NCBI RefSeq assembly: GCF_900109745.1
Contig: NZ_FOAV01000002.1
Span: forward strand, 473,729-537,728
Source: Roseateles sp. YR242
GTDB taxonomy: Bacteria; Pseudomonadota; Gammaproteobacteria; Burkholderiales; Burkholderiaceae_C
Reading direction: 5' to 3'
DNA: 64,000 nt
Part shown: positions 43,358 to 51,816 of the stretch, piece by piece
Layout: each line of letters starts with the position of its first letter
Position numbering within the stretch: the stretch's first letter is position 1
Position numbers and translations under genes: made by a program
Notes under the pieces: model-generated
Databases searched by the model: none
Told to the model about the DNA's origin: nothing
What the model saw: the letters and a program-made list of their open reading frames with translations, nothing else

Positions 43358-43930
43358 TCAGGGTGAAATTTGCGGCACACCTTCCGCTTGTTCATGGGCG
43401 GTCTGCATGGCCTTCTTGGCATACCGCTCGTCAAACCAGGCCGACTGAAGCACGTCCGCCACCATTTCCAGATGGTGATCGCGCACGACCTGCGCCACCT
43501 TCGGGTCCTGATAGACGCGGGCACAGGCCTGGCAGCGGTGGGCGTACAGACCTTCCCATTCAATGGACGGGTCCCGGCGGGCCGCCCAGGCCAGCACCTG
43601 TTCCGGCCCCTTGTAGTGAATCCAGATCTTGAGGAAGTCGTCCTCGGCCTCTTCGCAGGCGACATGAAGGAACTGCGGCGTGTTCACCGTGGTGACGTTC
43701 AGCTCCGGGATCAGGCGCATGCCGATCCCGCAGCAGGCGCCGACCTTGCCGTCCGCCTGCACGGTGTAGGTCTGCAGCACGTTGTCGCAGGCCGAGTGCG
43801 CCTTGAAGTTCAGGTGATGGGCGGCCATCCCTTCCGGATAGGTTTCGATGGTGGTGGGGTCCAGCGGCATCCACGGGCTCTCGACGATCTCGATGCGCTG
43901 CCTCTGAGGCTCGGCGAGGGCCATGACCAC
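43358..43930 (-). CDS. SPASM-like cysteine protein, probably N-terminally truncated
   Basis: 190-residue frame resembling the C-terminal auxiliary-cluster part of a radical SAM/SPASM protein: TYTVQADGKVGACCGIGMRLIPELN, then CQACARVYQ further on. The radical SAM CxxxCxxC core is absent. The same frame is open upstream to a TAG at about 44025 and reads protein-like (KVWRVQPDPNPSREARTITAAAIREHPVV) but has no ATG and no Shine-Dalgarno; the listed GTG start is only the furthest reasonable one. Only about 65 bp separate that stop from truD. It is likely the remainder of a larger gene, or a small ferredoxin-like protein. Confidence 0.5.
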   Translation of the reverse strand: MVMALAEPQRQRIEIVESPWMPLDPTTIETYPEGMAAHHLNFKAHSACDNVLQTYTVQADGKVGACCGIGMRLIPELNVTTVNTPQFLHVACEEAEDDFLKIWIHYKGPEQVLAWAARRDPSIEWEGLYAHRCQACARVYQDPKVAQVVRDHHLEMVADVLQSAWFDERYAKKAMQTAHEQAEGVPQISP

Positions 43931-44090
43931 TGGGTGCTCGCGAATGGCTGCAGCCGTGATGGTGCGTGCCTCACGCGATGGGTTGGGATCTGGTTGTACT
44001 CGCCAGACCTTGACCGTGTTGCCCTCTTTCTAGGGAGTGAGCAGGGGACACGCCGAGGACGGGGTTCTGTCAGCGAATGGACTGAAACCG

Positions 44091-45104
44091 TCACTCGGCA
44101 GCCGCGGACTCGTTCTCCGTGTGCCGGTCAGGCTCCGTGGTGTGGAGGATCTCGTTCAGGACGGATGTGGCGTAGTTCCCGGCGGGCAAGGAGAACGTGA
44201 GCACCAGTTGATGGTCTTGCGGCCATTCCCATGACATGTCCACCGGGCTCGCCACCAGGGCGCGACGCTCCTGATCGAGACCCGCGTGTTCCATGCCGTC
44301 GCAGAGCGTGGCGTGCTGTTGCGCCACGCCGTTCTCCAGGGCCTGCGCTTGATCGGCGGTGATCACACGGCCGCGCCCCCAGAGCGGTCCGGTGGGCCGG
44401 CCCGCCTCATCCATCACGTCACCGGGCAGGGTCTTGCCCCAGAGCCCCTGCTGAATTCGCAGCGCCAGCACCTCATTGAAGACGAACGAGCGCACCGCCG
44501 ACAGGTAGATGCCTTTCTTCTTCGGGTTGCGCACGCGGATTTCGCGCGCCAGCATGGCCCGGCCCAACTCGACGTTGCCGCCATCGTGGCCAAAACGCTG
44601 CGCGCCGAAGTAGTTGGGCACGCCATGGGAAGCAGCGGCCTGAAGATTGGCCTCAATGGCGTCACGGTCGCCGGTCACGTCTCGCAGCACGATGCGGAAC
44701 CGGTTGCCCTGCAGGTCACCCGGGCGCAGCTTCTTGACGTGGCGGCTCTGCTGCAGCACCTTGAATTCCGGATGCTGAATCAGCGTCAGGTCGGGCGTCT
44801 CGCCCTTGGGCAGATAGATGCTGAACCACTGCCGGGTGATGGCGTAGCGGTCCTTGAGACCGGCATACCCCACGTCCCTTTCCTGCACGTTGGCGGCCTC
44901 GGCCAGTTGCTGGGCGACGAAGGCGGTGTTGGCACCGTTCTTTTCGATATCCAGCCAGATGTGTTCACCCTCACCAGCGGGCAACTGCAGCGGCAATTCG
45001 GTCACGATGAAATCCTCGTTGAGGAGTTTCAGCGTGGCGCTGGCGCCGCTGGCTGGATAAGCGTTGGGCCACTGCGGCAAGGTCGTGTACTTAGCGTCGG
45101 TCAT
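44091..45104 (-). CDS. truD: tRNA pseudouridine(13) synthase TruD
   Basis: 337-residue TruD-family pseudouridine synthase (usual length about 340-350). The catalytic Asp is in GYAGLKDRYAITRQWFSI; other family blocks are FIVTELPLQLPAGEGEHIWLDIEKNG, GVPNYFGAQRFG and a TRUD insert ending near ALVASPVDMSWEW. It modifies U13 of tRNA-Glu. The ATG at 45104 starts the conserved part; a longer in-frame extension is made of Lys/Gln-rich repeat-encoded sequence and looks spurious. Upstream lies a 360-bp spacer with A/T-rich repeats. Confidence 0.95.
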   Translation of the reverse strand: MTDAKYTTLPQWPNAYPASGASATLKLLNEDFIVTELPLQLPAGEGEHIWLDIEKNGANTAFVAQQLAEAANVQERDVGYAGLKDRYAITRQWFSIYLPKGETPDLTLIQHPEFKVLQQSRHVKKLRPGDLQGNRFRIVLRDVTGDRDAIEANLQAAASHGVPNYFGAQRFGHDGGNVELGRAMLAREIRVRNPKKKGIYLSAVRSFVFNEVLALRIQQGLWGKTLPGDVMDEAGRPTGPLWGRGRVITADQAQALENGVAQQHATLCDGMEHAGLDQERRALVASPVDMSWEWPQDHQLVLTFSLPAGNYATSVLNEILHTTEPDRHTENESAAAE

Positions 45105-45304
45105 GAGTAGGCTGACAGCACCTGCTGTCGTGAATGACAGGCCAGCTTGCCGGTCAGGGGTGGTCCAGACCGTGATTCTCCCCCCCAAATAGCGATCCCT
45201 CGCGACTGTTCGCACCTGACAGAAATCGAATGCGGATGCCGATCTTTTTGCGGATCTTTCATCTCTTGCAAGACCTTGATTCTTGGGAGGTTTCTGGTCA
45301 CTTT

Positions 45305-45340
45305 GCGAATGTTTTTGCGGATCTTTTTGCGGATGTTTTT
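45305..45340. repeat. Three 12-bp tandem repeats in the truD leader
   Basis: GCGAATGTTTTT, GCGGATCTTTTT and GCGGATGTTTTT follow each other, with a related GATCTTTTTGCGGATCTTT at about 45241-45259. The array is in the 360-bp spacer between truD and the cytochrome gene, whose remaining sequence holds only the terminator at 45405-45446 and probably the truD promoter. Confidence 0.75.
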
Positions 45341-45404
45341 GCCCTTCGCCAGACGCCAAGACATCGCCAATCGCACAGGTTGCCGCCACCGTTGTGCCCT
45401 GAAA

Positions 45405-45446
45405 CAAAAAGCCCCCGGGGCGCCCATCAAGGGCACCCCGGGGGCC
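45405..45446 (-). terminator. Strong intrinsic terminator of the cytochrome gene
   Basis: On the minus strand GCCCCCGGGGTGCCC pairs with GGGCGCCCCGGGGGC (15-base arms, one mismatch) round a 5-base loop, followed by TTTTTG. It lies about 20 bp after the stop of the di-heme lipoprotein gene and is the clearest rho-independent terminator in the window. Confidence 0.9.
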
Positions 45447-45464
45447 TCGGGAACCTCTGCAGCG

Positions 45465-48440
45465 TCAGAGGGAGTTCAGGAACGCCAGCAGCGCCTCCCG
45501 GTCTGTCTTGCTCAGGTTGACGAAGCGCTGGCGGCTGGCGGCAGCTTCCCCGCCGTGCCAGAGGATGGCCTCGGTCAGTGTGCCGGCACGGCTGTCGTGC
45601 AGATAACCAACCTTCACACCTGTACCCGCCACACGCTCGGTATAACCAATGCCCCACAGCGGCGAGGTGCGCCACTGGTTGCCAGCAGCCTGCGCCTCGA
45701 CCAGGTTGTCAGCCATGTCCGCGCCCATGTCGTGCAGCAGCAGGTCGGTGTAGGGCTTGATGTTCTGGTTGCGGTTTTCGGCCAGTTCACCAGCCAGACC
45801 CGTCTTCATGTCGGTCACGTGGCAGGCAGAGCAGCGCATGGTGGCAAACAGCTTGGAGCCGGCCGCGATCTGGGTGGGATTCACATCCAGATAGGGCAGC
45901 GGCGTCACGCCCTTGGGGAAGCCGCTGGTCAGGCTGCGTTGCGCCGGCACACCCAGCAGAGCCACATAGCGCGACAGCAGTTGCAGGTCTTCCTCGGCCA
46001 GGCCCTTTTCCACCTTGGAGCGGTTGCACTGGGCCGGGCCGGCCAGGCAGTCACGGTTGGGGTAGACCGGCGAGGTCACCGACATGTCCAGCAGCGCGGC
46101 GTTGGCCGTCTGGTGACGAATGCTCACCTTCGCTGCTTTCCAGCCGTAGCGGCCCACCCGCACGGCGCCCGTCTCGGGGTCATAGACCAGATTGGCCTGG
46201 CCCTTCACTCCGTCCTCGTCCGGGGTGCTGCGCACGCGGGCCAGGATGTCGGCGTCGGGAATCGCTTCCAGCAGGCCCATGCCGATCATGGGCTGGGCAC
46301 TGCGCAGCGAATACACCGCCGGCGTCGGGCCGTCAAAGCTCAGGCGCGGCTTGCTCAAGGTCACCACGGTGCCATCCGCCAGCGTCACGGTGCGGGTGTC
46401 AAAACCCGCCACGCGCACGCTGTTGCCCCAGTCCTGCAACGCACCAGTGGTGGCCGAGCGCGCATTCATCTGCACCGCCAACCCGTAGGTCGGGTGCGGC
46501 TGCTGCTTGCCGTTGGCATCCAGTGCGGCGGTGCGCACCGCCATGGTGTCCAGGCGCTGATTGATCACCTGCGGCGCCAGGCCACGGCCATTGTTGATGT
46601 GGCAGGCGAAGCAGTTCGACTGATTGAAACGCGGCCCCTGCAGACCCACCGCCGCCGTGTTGCGGTCGTTGCCTGCCTCGTTGTGGTCGCCGGTCCACAT
46701 GTTGGTGTGGACCCAGCGCCGCCCCTCGACGAAGCGCTGCATGTTCTGCATGCCAATTTGCGTGTTGGGCTGCTGGAACATGAAGGTCGCGTTGTCCGCG
46801 TAGTCGTACGAGATCGACCCCGTGCCGCCTTGCAGCGTCTCAACCGGCAGCGGTGCGTTCAGCAGGCGCGGCTGCACGCCGTACCACGGCCGCAGGCCAC
46901 TGCCCACCACATAGGTCACCTCGTTGGTGTAGTAGCGGAAGTTGCCGCTGTCACCAATCGCGTCCATCGACGCACGGCTGGCGAAGAAGGAACCCGTGAA
47001 CTCGATCGCGTCGCCCACCTTGAGGCTGCGCGACGCCACGTTCACACCGTTAGGCACCAGCACGCCGTTGGCATCGGCCGCAATGTCCTGATGGCCGGGC
47101 ACGTTGTCCAGCACCACGGAGCAGCCATCGTTGGCACCGATGATGCCGCCGTAGCCCGAGTCGGGCCTGGCCAGCGCGCCCTCGGGCGGCTTGGGCACCA
47201 CCGGGCAGGAGGTCAGGTCCTTGAAGCCGTCGGTGTAGGTGGTGTTGTCCAGCAGGGTGCCGGGCGACATCCAGCCGTAGCCGGTGACACCGGGGTCGTC
47301 AAAGCGGCGGAAGAAGGAATGGCCGCCGCCGCGCTGCGCCTGCTGGTAATACTGGTTGACGATGATGCGCGGCTTGGTGACCCCGGCCACGCGGCTGTTG
47401 TCGATGAACTCCACACCCCAGGTGCGGTTCTTGAAATAGTTGGCGATGAAGTTCAGGTAGGCGCCCGGGCCCTTGTCCTGCGGCTTGCCATTGGCGTCCA
47501 CGGTGGCATTGGTGCCATAGCCGATCTCGGCCCAGTCCTCACCGCGCTCGCGTGCATGGCGTGAGCGGCCGACAAAGCCGAAACGGGTCACCAGCGTGCC
47601 GTCCGGCAGGGTGAACTGCACCTGCTCCAGCGTGGCCGGAGTGGCAGGCGTCGCCACCGTGCTGCCCACCGGCGGCGTCGGGGAAGCCGAGGTGACCAGC
47701 GTGGACAGCGTGTTGTCGCTGCCCGGTGATTGGAAGGTGACCTCGAACAGCGAGTAGCCATACTGCGTGGCCCGGGCCACGCCCTGCAGCTTCACGTAGC
47801 GCACGTTGGCGTTCAGGTTGAAGAACTCCTCGGTGCCGCCCTTGCCACCGGCGACATAACGCAGTTGGTACCACGTCTGCCCGTCATCGGAGGCCAGGAG
47901 GGCGTACTCCTTGCCGTAGGCGTTTTCCCACTGCAGCTTCATGTAGCCCAGTGCCGTCTTCGTGCCGAAATCGAACTGGATCCAGGCCGCGTCATCGGCC
48001 TTGCTGGACCAGCGCGTGGTCAAGCTGCCATCCACCGCCTTGTCGGGACCATTGGCATCGTTCTCGGTGGCGCTGGAGGTCGCGATGACGACCTTGACGG
48101 CGCTGCCCGGCTTGCTGACATCCACGCCCGAAGGCAGTTGCAGGGACGGCGGCATCGGCGGGGCGATGGCGACGCCGCCAGTGGGCAGGGAATCGGGCGC
48201 CGGCGTGGCGGCCGGGGGCAGTTCGGGCTCGGTCGTGCTGGGCGTCGATGCAGCCGGCGCCGGCGCGGGGGTGCCCGCCACGGGTTGGCTGGTCCCATCA
48301 CCGGAGGAGTTGCCGCCACCGCAACCTGCCAGCACGCCGAGCGCACCGAGGGCGAGAGCCGCACTGAACATGAACCCCAGACTGGTCGGTGGGGGTGGGC
48401 AGGCCGACTTATGGTCAGCTTCTGAAACGTTGTTGCGCAT
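45465..48440 (-). CDS. Di-heme cytochrome lipoprotein (DHOR-like) with F5/8-type discoidin domain
   Basis: 991-residue exported protein. A lipobox LAGCGGG follows the signal helix (preceded by a 23-residue N-extension), then a Pro/Ala-rich linker. Residues ~110-235 form an F5/8 type C domain (DKAVDGSLTTRWSSK, WIQFDFGTKTALGYMKLQW). The C-terminal ~600 residues match the DHOR di-haem oxidoreductase/thiol-oxidoreductase-like family, with heme motifs CFACH and CSACH. CAGGAG five bases before ATG fixes the start. It probably transfers electrons at the outer membrane or in the periplasm while the discoidin domain binds a glycan or surface; the substrate is unknown. Confidence 0.88.
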   Translation of the reverse strand: MRNNVSEADHKSACPPPPTSLGFMFSAALALGALGVLAGCGGGNSSGDGTSQPVAGTPAPAPAASTPSTTEPELPPAATPAPDSLPTGGVAIAPPMPPSLQLPSGVDVSKPGSAVKVVIATSSATENDANGPDKAVDGSLTTRWSSKADDAAWIQFDFGTKTALGYMKLQWENAYGKEYALLASDDGQTWYQLRYVAGGKGGTEEFFNLNANVRYVKLQGVARATQYGYSLFEVTFQSPGSDNTLSTLVTSASPTPPVGSTVATPATPATLEQVQFTLPDGTLVTRFGFVGRSRHARERGEDWAEIGYGTNATVDANGKPQDKGPGAYLNFIANYFKNRTWGVEFIDNSRVAGVTKPRIIVNQYYQQAQRGGGHSFFRRFDDPGVTGYGWMSPGTLLDNTTYTDGFKDLTSCPVVPKPPEGALARPDSGYGGIIGANDGCSVVLDNVPGHQDIAADANGVLVPNGVNVASRSLKVGDAIEFTGSFFASRASMDAIGDSGNFRYYTNEVTYVVGSGLRPWYGVQPRLLNAPLPVETLQGGTGSISYDYADNATFMFQQPNTQIGMQNMQRFVEGRRWVHTNMWTGDHNEAGNDRNTAAVGLQGPRFNQSNCFACHINNGRGLAPQVINQRLDTMAVRTAALDANGKQQPHPTYGLAVQMNARSATTGALQDWGNSVRVAGFDTRTVTLADGTVVTLSKPRLSFDGPTPAVYSLRSAQPMIGMGLLEAIPDADILARVRSTPDEDGVKGQANLVYDPETGAVRVGRYGWKAAKVSIRHQTANAALLDMSVTSPVYPNRDCLAGPAQCNRSKVEKGLAEEDLQLLSRYVALLGVPAQRSLTSGFPKGVTPLPYLDVNPTQIAAGSKLFATMRCSACHVTDMKTGLAGELAENRNQNIKPYTDLLLHDMGADMADNLVEAQAAGNQWRTSPLWGIGYTERVAGTGVKVGYLHDSRAGTLTEAILWHGGEAAASRQRFVNLSKTDREALLAFLNSL

Positions 48441-48715
48441 AGCGCTCCTGCATGTCCGAGAAAACTAATCACGGGATGCGCGCCAGCGCATTCCCCGAAT
48501 GAACTTCTGCGGATTTCAATGCAGTTAACGTGCCGGTTGCGATTCGTCACAAGGCATGGCACATCCAGCCGAAAGTCATGCATTTGCCGGGCGGAATCTG
48601 ACCCCAAAGCGCGACCTGCCGCATTTGTGCGATCTGCGTGGTGACCTCCAGGCCACGTTTTGTCAGACCCGACACACTTCAGCGGACAAATAGTGTCATC
48701 TCACTATTCGACCGC

Positions 48716-48772
48716 TTAAGGAAGCTGTGCATAACTCGTGCAAGCGAGGTGGTGATGCAGGGGGTTCCTTCA
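48716..48772. repeat. 3' inverted-repeat element, copy B
   Basis: Begins TTAAGGAAGCTGTGCATAAC on the plus strand and ends at the stop of the propeller kinase, where the minus strand reads TGAAGGAACCCCCTGCATCA. The two ends are an imperfect inverted repeat of about 20 bases with the shared core TGCAT(A/C)AC. It lies in the 329-bp spacer (48441-48769), which is otherwise only the promoter side of the cytochrome gene. See copies A and C. Confidence 0.65.
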
Positions 48773-51757
48773 GTCCGGGTAGGCCCGCCTTCCCGGTATC
48801 AGGATGTCGACGCGGGTGCCGCGGCCCGGTTCGGACACCCAGGTCAGACGCCCACCGATCAGACCGGCGCGCTCCTTCATGCCCGCCATCCCGAATCCCG
48901 CACCCATGCTCGTCACCACGGCGGAGCCTGCGGCGGGCAGCCCAGCGCCGTGGTCCTGGACACTCACCCGCAACTGGCGCGCTTCGTAGCAGACGGTGAC
49001 ATCGATACGGGCAGACGACGCATGCTTGATGGCGTTGCGCACCGCCTCGATCACCACGGCACGCAACTGCGTGGCCACCGCCATCCCCACGGGCCGAGCG
49101 ATTCCCTGCGTCGTCACCTCGATAACGGGCAGTTGCGGCGCGCGCAGCGACCCCAGTTCCCGACGCAACTCCTGGTCAAAGGGCGCATGGGATTGATGAG
49201 ACCGCAGGTTGCGGAGTTCCTCCCGAGTGTCGTCGAGCAATTGCTCCGCACGCTCAAGCGCGCGTTCCAGCTGCGAGCGTTCCGGGCTGTCCGCCGGCAG
49301 CCGGCGAGCGGTCTGCCCCACCTGCAGGGTCAGGCCGATGGTGCCTTGCAGCAGGTGGTCGTGCAGTTCCCGCGCGATGCGCTCCCGCTCATTGAGTTGC
49401 GTATGAAGCCGTTCCTGGGCCCGCCGAACCACCAGCCGCACGCGGCTTCGATAGATCAACGCCAGCAGCCCGATCAGGACCAGCGCCGTGCAGCAGCGGA
49501 ACGTCCAGGTCTGGTACCAGTTGGGGATGATCACCACCGGCAGCCGCAAGGTGCCCCCCAGGCCCCAGGCACTGCGCGGGGCGCTGGCCTGCAGTTCAAC
49601 CTGGTAACGCCCCGGTGGGAGCCCTCCAAAATTGAGCTGTCGGCCGCCCAGCTCCTGCCAGTCGTCCTGCAGACCAACAATGCGCGCGCGAAACCGCACA
49701 GCCTCTGCCTGATGGAGATCCACAGCGGTGAACTGAACACGGGCAAAGTCGCCACTTCGCATCTCGATGCCGTGGCTGCTGTTCACGGGGGCAGACTTCA
49801 CCGCCACGTCCAGCAGCCGAGGCGCTGGCGGAATCTGCTGGACCAGCAGTTCCGCCGGGTAGAACCACAGCACGTCGCTCCCCCGCGTGGCCCACAGCCG
49901 CCCCGACGAATCCAGCTGGAGCGACGGCGTCCCTCGCGGACTGAGGGCCCCCCGCACACCGTCATGGGGGCCGAAGCGGTCGACGCGCAGCCTGGCGCTG
50001 GGGTCCTCGGCGACACGGGCCAACTCGGCCGCCCCCACATGCAGGATGCCGCCTGCTTCATTCATCCACAGGTCACCGGCCGCGTCGAGAACCATCCCCG
50101 AGATCAGCCCGACGGTCTCGCCTTCAGCCAGTGCCAGTGGCCGACGCACGCCGTCGCGCACCAGCTCGATCCCTCGGTCGTTGCCGACCCAGACATCCGC
50201 ACCATGGCTCACGATGGCCATGACCCGCCCCAGACGATGCACGTCAGGGCTCTGCAGCGCTCGCACCTGGCCGGGCGACACCTCCACCAGCCGGCCATCG
50301 GTGAAACCGAGCAGCAGCCCGGCCGGTGTGTTGGTCAGCGTGGTGCATTGGCCGCCCAGCAGCGGGTCCTCCACGCGGGACCATTGGCCGCCCGAGAGGC
50401 GCCAGAGACCCTGGTCCATGAACGAGGCCCAGAGGCTGCCGTCCGGCATGTCGCCGAGTGCCTGGAGGATCCGATGATGAACGCCGTCGGGAAGGGGAAC
50501 GTTGTGAAGGCGTCGGTTCTGGAGCTTCCACAGCGAGTCGTAGCCGCCGATCCACACGAGGCCGTTCCGGTCCGTATGACCCACCCCCCCGGCCGAATCA
50601 AATCGCGCCGGAGGCACTGGTGCCGGCACCGGCTTGAGCGCCGCATCGAGAAGCACAGGGGCGGCGAAGCGCGACACCAGCAATATCTCCCCGCTTGGCA
50701 GCGGCAGGGGCAATCCGTAGGTTGAGCTGCTGGGCGGCGGATGAACCGCCTTGGGCGCGAATCGGTCGATGCCCAGGGTGGTACCCACCCAGACCTGGCG
50801 CTGGCGATCCTCATAGAGGCTGAGGACGGACGAGGCGCTGAGCCCCGCACGCGCATCCAGCAGTTCCCCCTCTGCGCGCACCGGGTCTCGCAAGGTGTTC
50901 GCGGAGAAATGGGCAATCCCATCGCGATGGAAACCGGAGACCCAGACATCCCCACGGCTGTCATGAAGAAGGTCCGCCGTGATGTCGAGCGGAAGCGGCC
51001 ACCAATCCTTCCGCTGCCCGCTGGTATGAATGAGTTGGCTCCTGGGGCCATCGGCGCTCCAGTAGCCACCACGTCCATCGAGCTGGGCCAACTCGCCGCG
51101 CAAGGTCGGAAACGGGCGGAGCGTTCCGCCGGGGCGGTCCAGGCGGAGCCAGCCTGTGCCCGGCACATAAAGCAGCAGGCTGCCGTCGCCATCCTTCAGG
51201 AGGTAGTTGGGCGCCCGCTCCGGCAGGCCCAGGGTGCCAGAGATGCGTTCCCAACGTCCGCCCCGGAACCGGTAGAGGCCTTCAAAGGCATTGGCCCAGA
51301 CCTCGCCGTGCCACTCCACAAAACTGAAGAGGCGTCCGGCAGGCAGGCCCATTCCCGCCGCATAGTGGGTGAATGTGCCGTCTGACGGGCGATAGTGATC
51401 GGCGCCGCCAGCCCGATAGGCCACCCAGATGCTTTGGTCGGCCAAGACCAGCAGGGTGCTGGCGTTGGGCTGCGGCGGAGATCCGGCGGAGGCCTCCGGC
51501 CCCATGCGCTCAAACCGCTGCCCATCAAAGCGCACCAGCCCCCAGGCACAAGCCAGCCAGAGAAAACCGTCTTTGCTCTGGTCGATGCCAATGACATCGG
51601 GCGGCGCGCCCTGCAATTCTGTCCAGGCGCTGTGGTTGAAGTCAGGGGCGTAGGCGCGAGCGGGTGAACTGCCAACAGATGCCATGGCCACGGAGCCAAG
51701 GCAGAGGAGACTGGAGATCAGGCAGACGCTTGAAAGAAGGGAAAGGGGCCGACGCAT
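48770..51757 (-). CDS. Periplasmic-propeller sensor histidine kinase (Reg_prop/Y_Y_Y, HisKA_3)
   Basis: 995-residue sensor kinase. After a signal peptide ending near VAMAS, residues ~30-640 form a two-component regulator propeller with repeats such as GIDQSKDGFLWLACAWGLVRFDGQRF and VWIGGYDSLWKL. A Y_Y_Y domain follows (FRARIVGLQDDWQELGGRQLNFGGLPPGRYQVELQA), then one membrane helix (FRCCTALVLIGLLALIYRSRV), HisKA_3 with the His in ERERIARELHDHLLQGTIGL, and a HATPase (DHGAGLPAAGS, GFGMAGMKERAGLIGG). This pairs with NarL/LuxR-type regulators; none is adjacent. The start is uncertain by eight codons. Confidence 0.9.
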   Translation of the reverse strand: MRRPLSLLSSVCLISSLLCLGSVAMASVGSSPARAYAPDFNHSAWTELQGAPPDVIGIDQSKDGFLWLACAWGLVRFDGQRFERMGPEASAGSPPQPNASTLLVLADQSIWVAYRAGGADHYRPSDGTFTHYAAGMGLPAGRLFSFVEWHGEVWANAFEGLYRFRGGRWERISGTLGLPERAPNYLLKDGDGSLLLYVPGTGWLRLDRPGGTLRPFPTLRGELAQLDGRGGYWSADGPRSQLIHTSGQRKDWWPLPLDITADLLHDSRGDVWVSGFHRDGIAHFSANTLRDPVRAEGELLDARAGLSASSVLSLYEDRQRQVWVGTTLGIDRFAPKAVHPPPSSSTYGLPLPLPSGEILLVSRFAAPVLLDAALKPVPAPVPPARFDSAGGVGHTDRNGLVWIGGYDSLWKLQNRRLHNVPLPDGVHHRILQALGDMPDGSLWASFMDQGLWRLSGGQWSRVEDPLLGGQCTTLTNTPAGLLLGFTDGRLVEVSPGQVRALQSPDVHRLGRVMAIVSHGADVWVGNDRGIELVRDGVRRPLALAEGETVGLISGMVLDAAGDLWMNEAGGILHVGAAELARVAEDPSARLRVDRFGPHDGVRGALSPRGTPSLQLDSSGRLWATRGSDVLWFYPAELLVQQIPPAPRLLDVAVKSAPVNSSHGIEMRSGDFARVQFTAVDLHQAEAVRFRARIVGLQDDWQELGGRQLNFGGLPPGRYQVELQASAPRSAWGLGGTLRLPVVIIPNWYQTWTFRCCTALVLIGLLALIYRSRVRLVVRRAQERLHTQLNERERIARELHDHLLQGTIGLTLQVGQTARRLPADSPERSQLERALERAEQLLDDTREELRNLRSHQSHAPFDQELRRELGSLRAPQLPVIEVTTQGIARPVGMAVATQLRAVVIEAVRNAIKHASSARIDVTVCYEARQLRVSVQDHGAGLPAAGSAVVTSMGAGFGMAGMKERAGLIGGRLTWVSEPGRGTRVDILIPGRRAYPD

Positions 51758-51816
51758 GGTTTCGCAAGGAGCGAGCGGCATTTTGCACTGCGTCGGCCCG
51801 GGACGCCCCGAGCGCG

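Noticed and set aside
45105-45407. Longer TruD N-terminus
   Set aside because: The extra ~100 residues are Lys/Gln/Pro-rich, arise from the tandem repeats and are absent from the TruD family.
45147-47564. 805-codon plus-strand frame opposite the cytochrome gene
   Set aside because: Antisense to a gene with heme motifs, lipobox and terminator; no domain is visible in the predicted protein.
48638-50725. 695-codon plus-strand frame opposite the propeller kinase
   Set aside because: Antisense shadow of the histidine kinase; no start signal and no recognisable domain.
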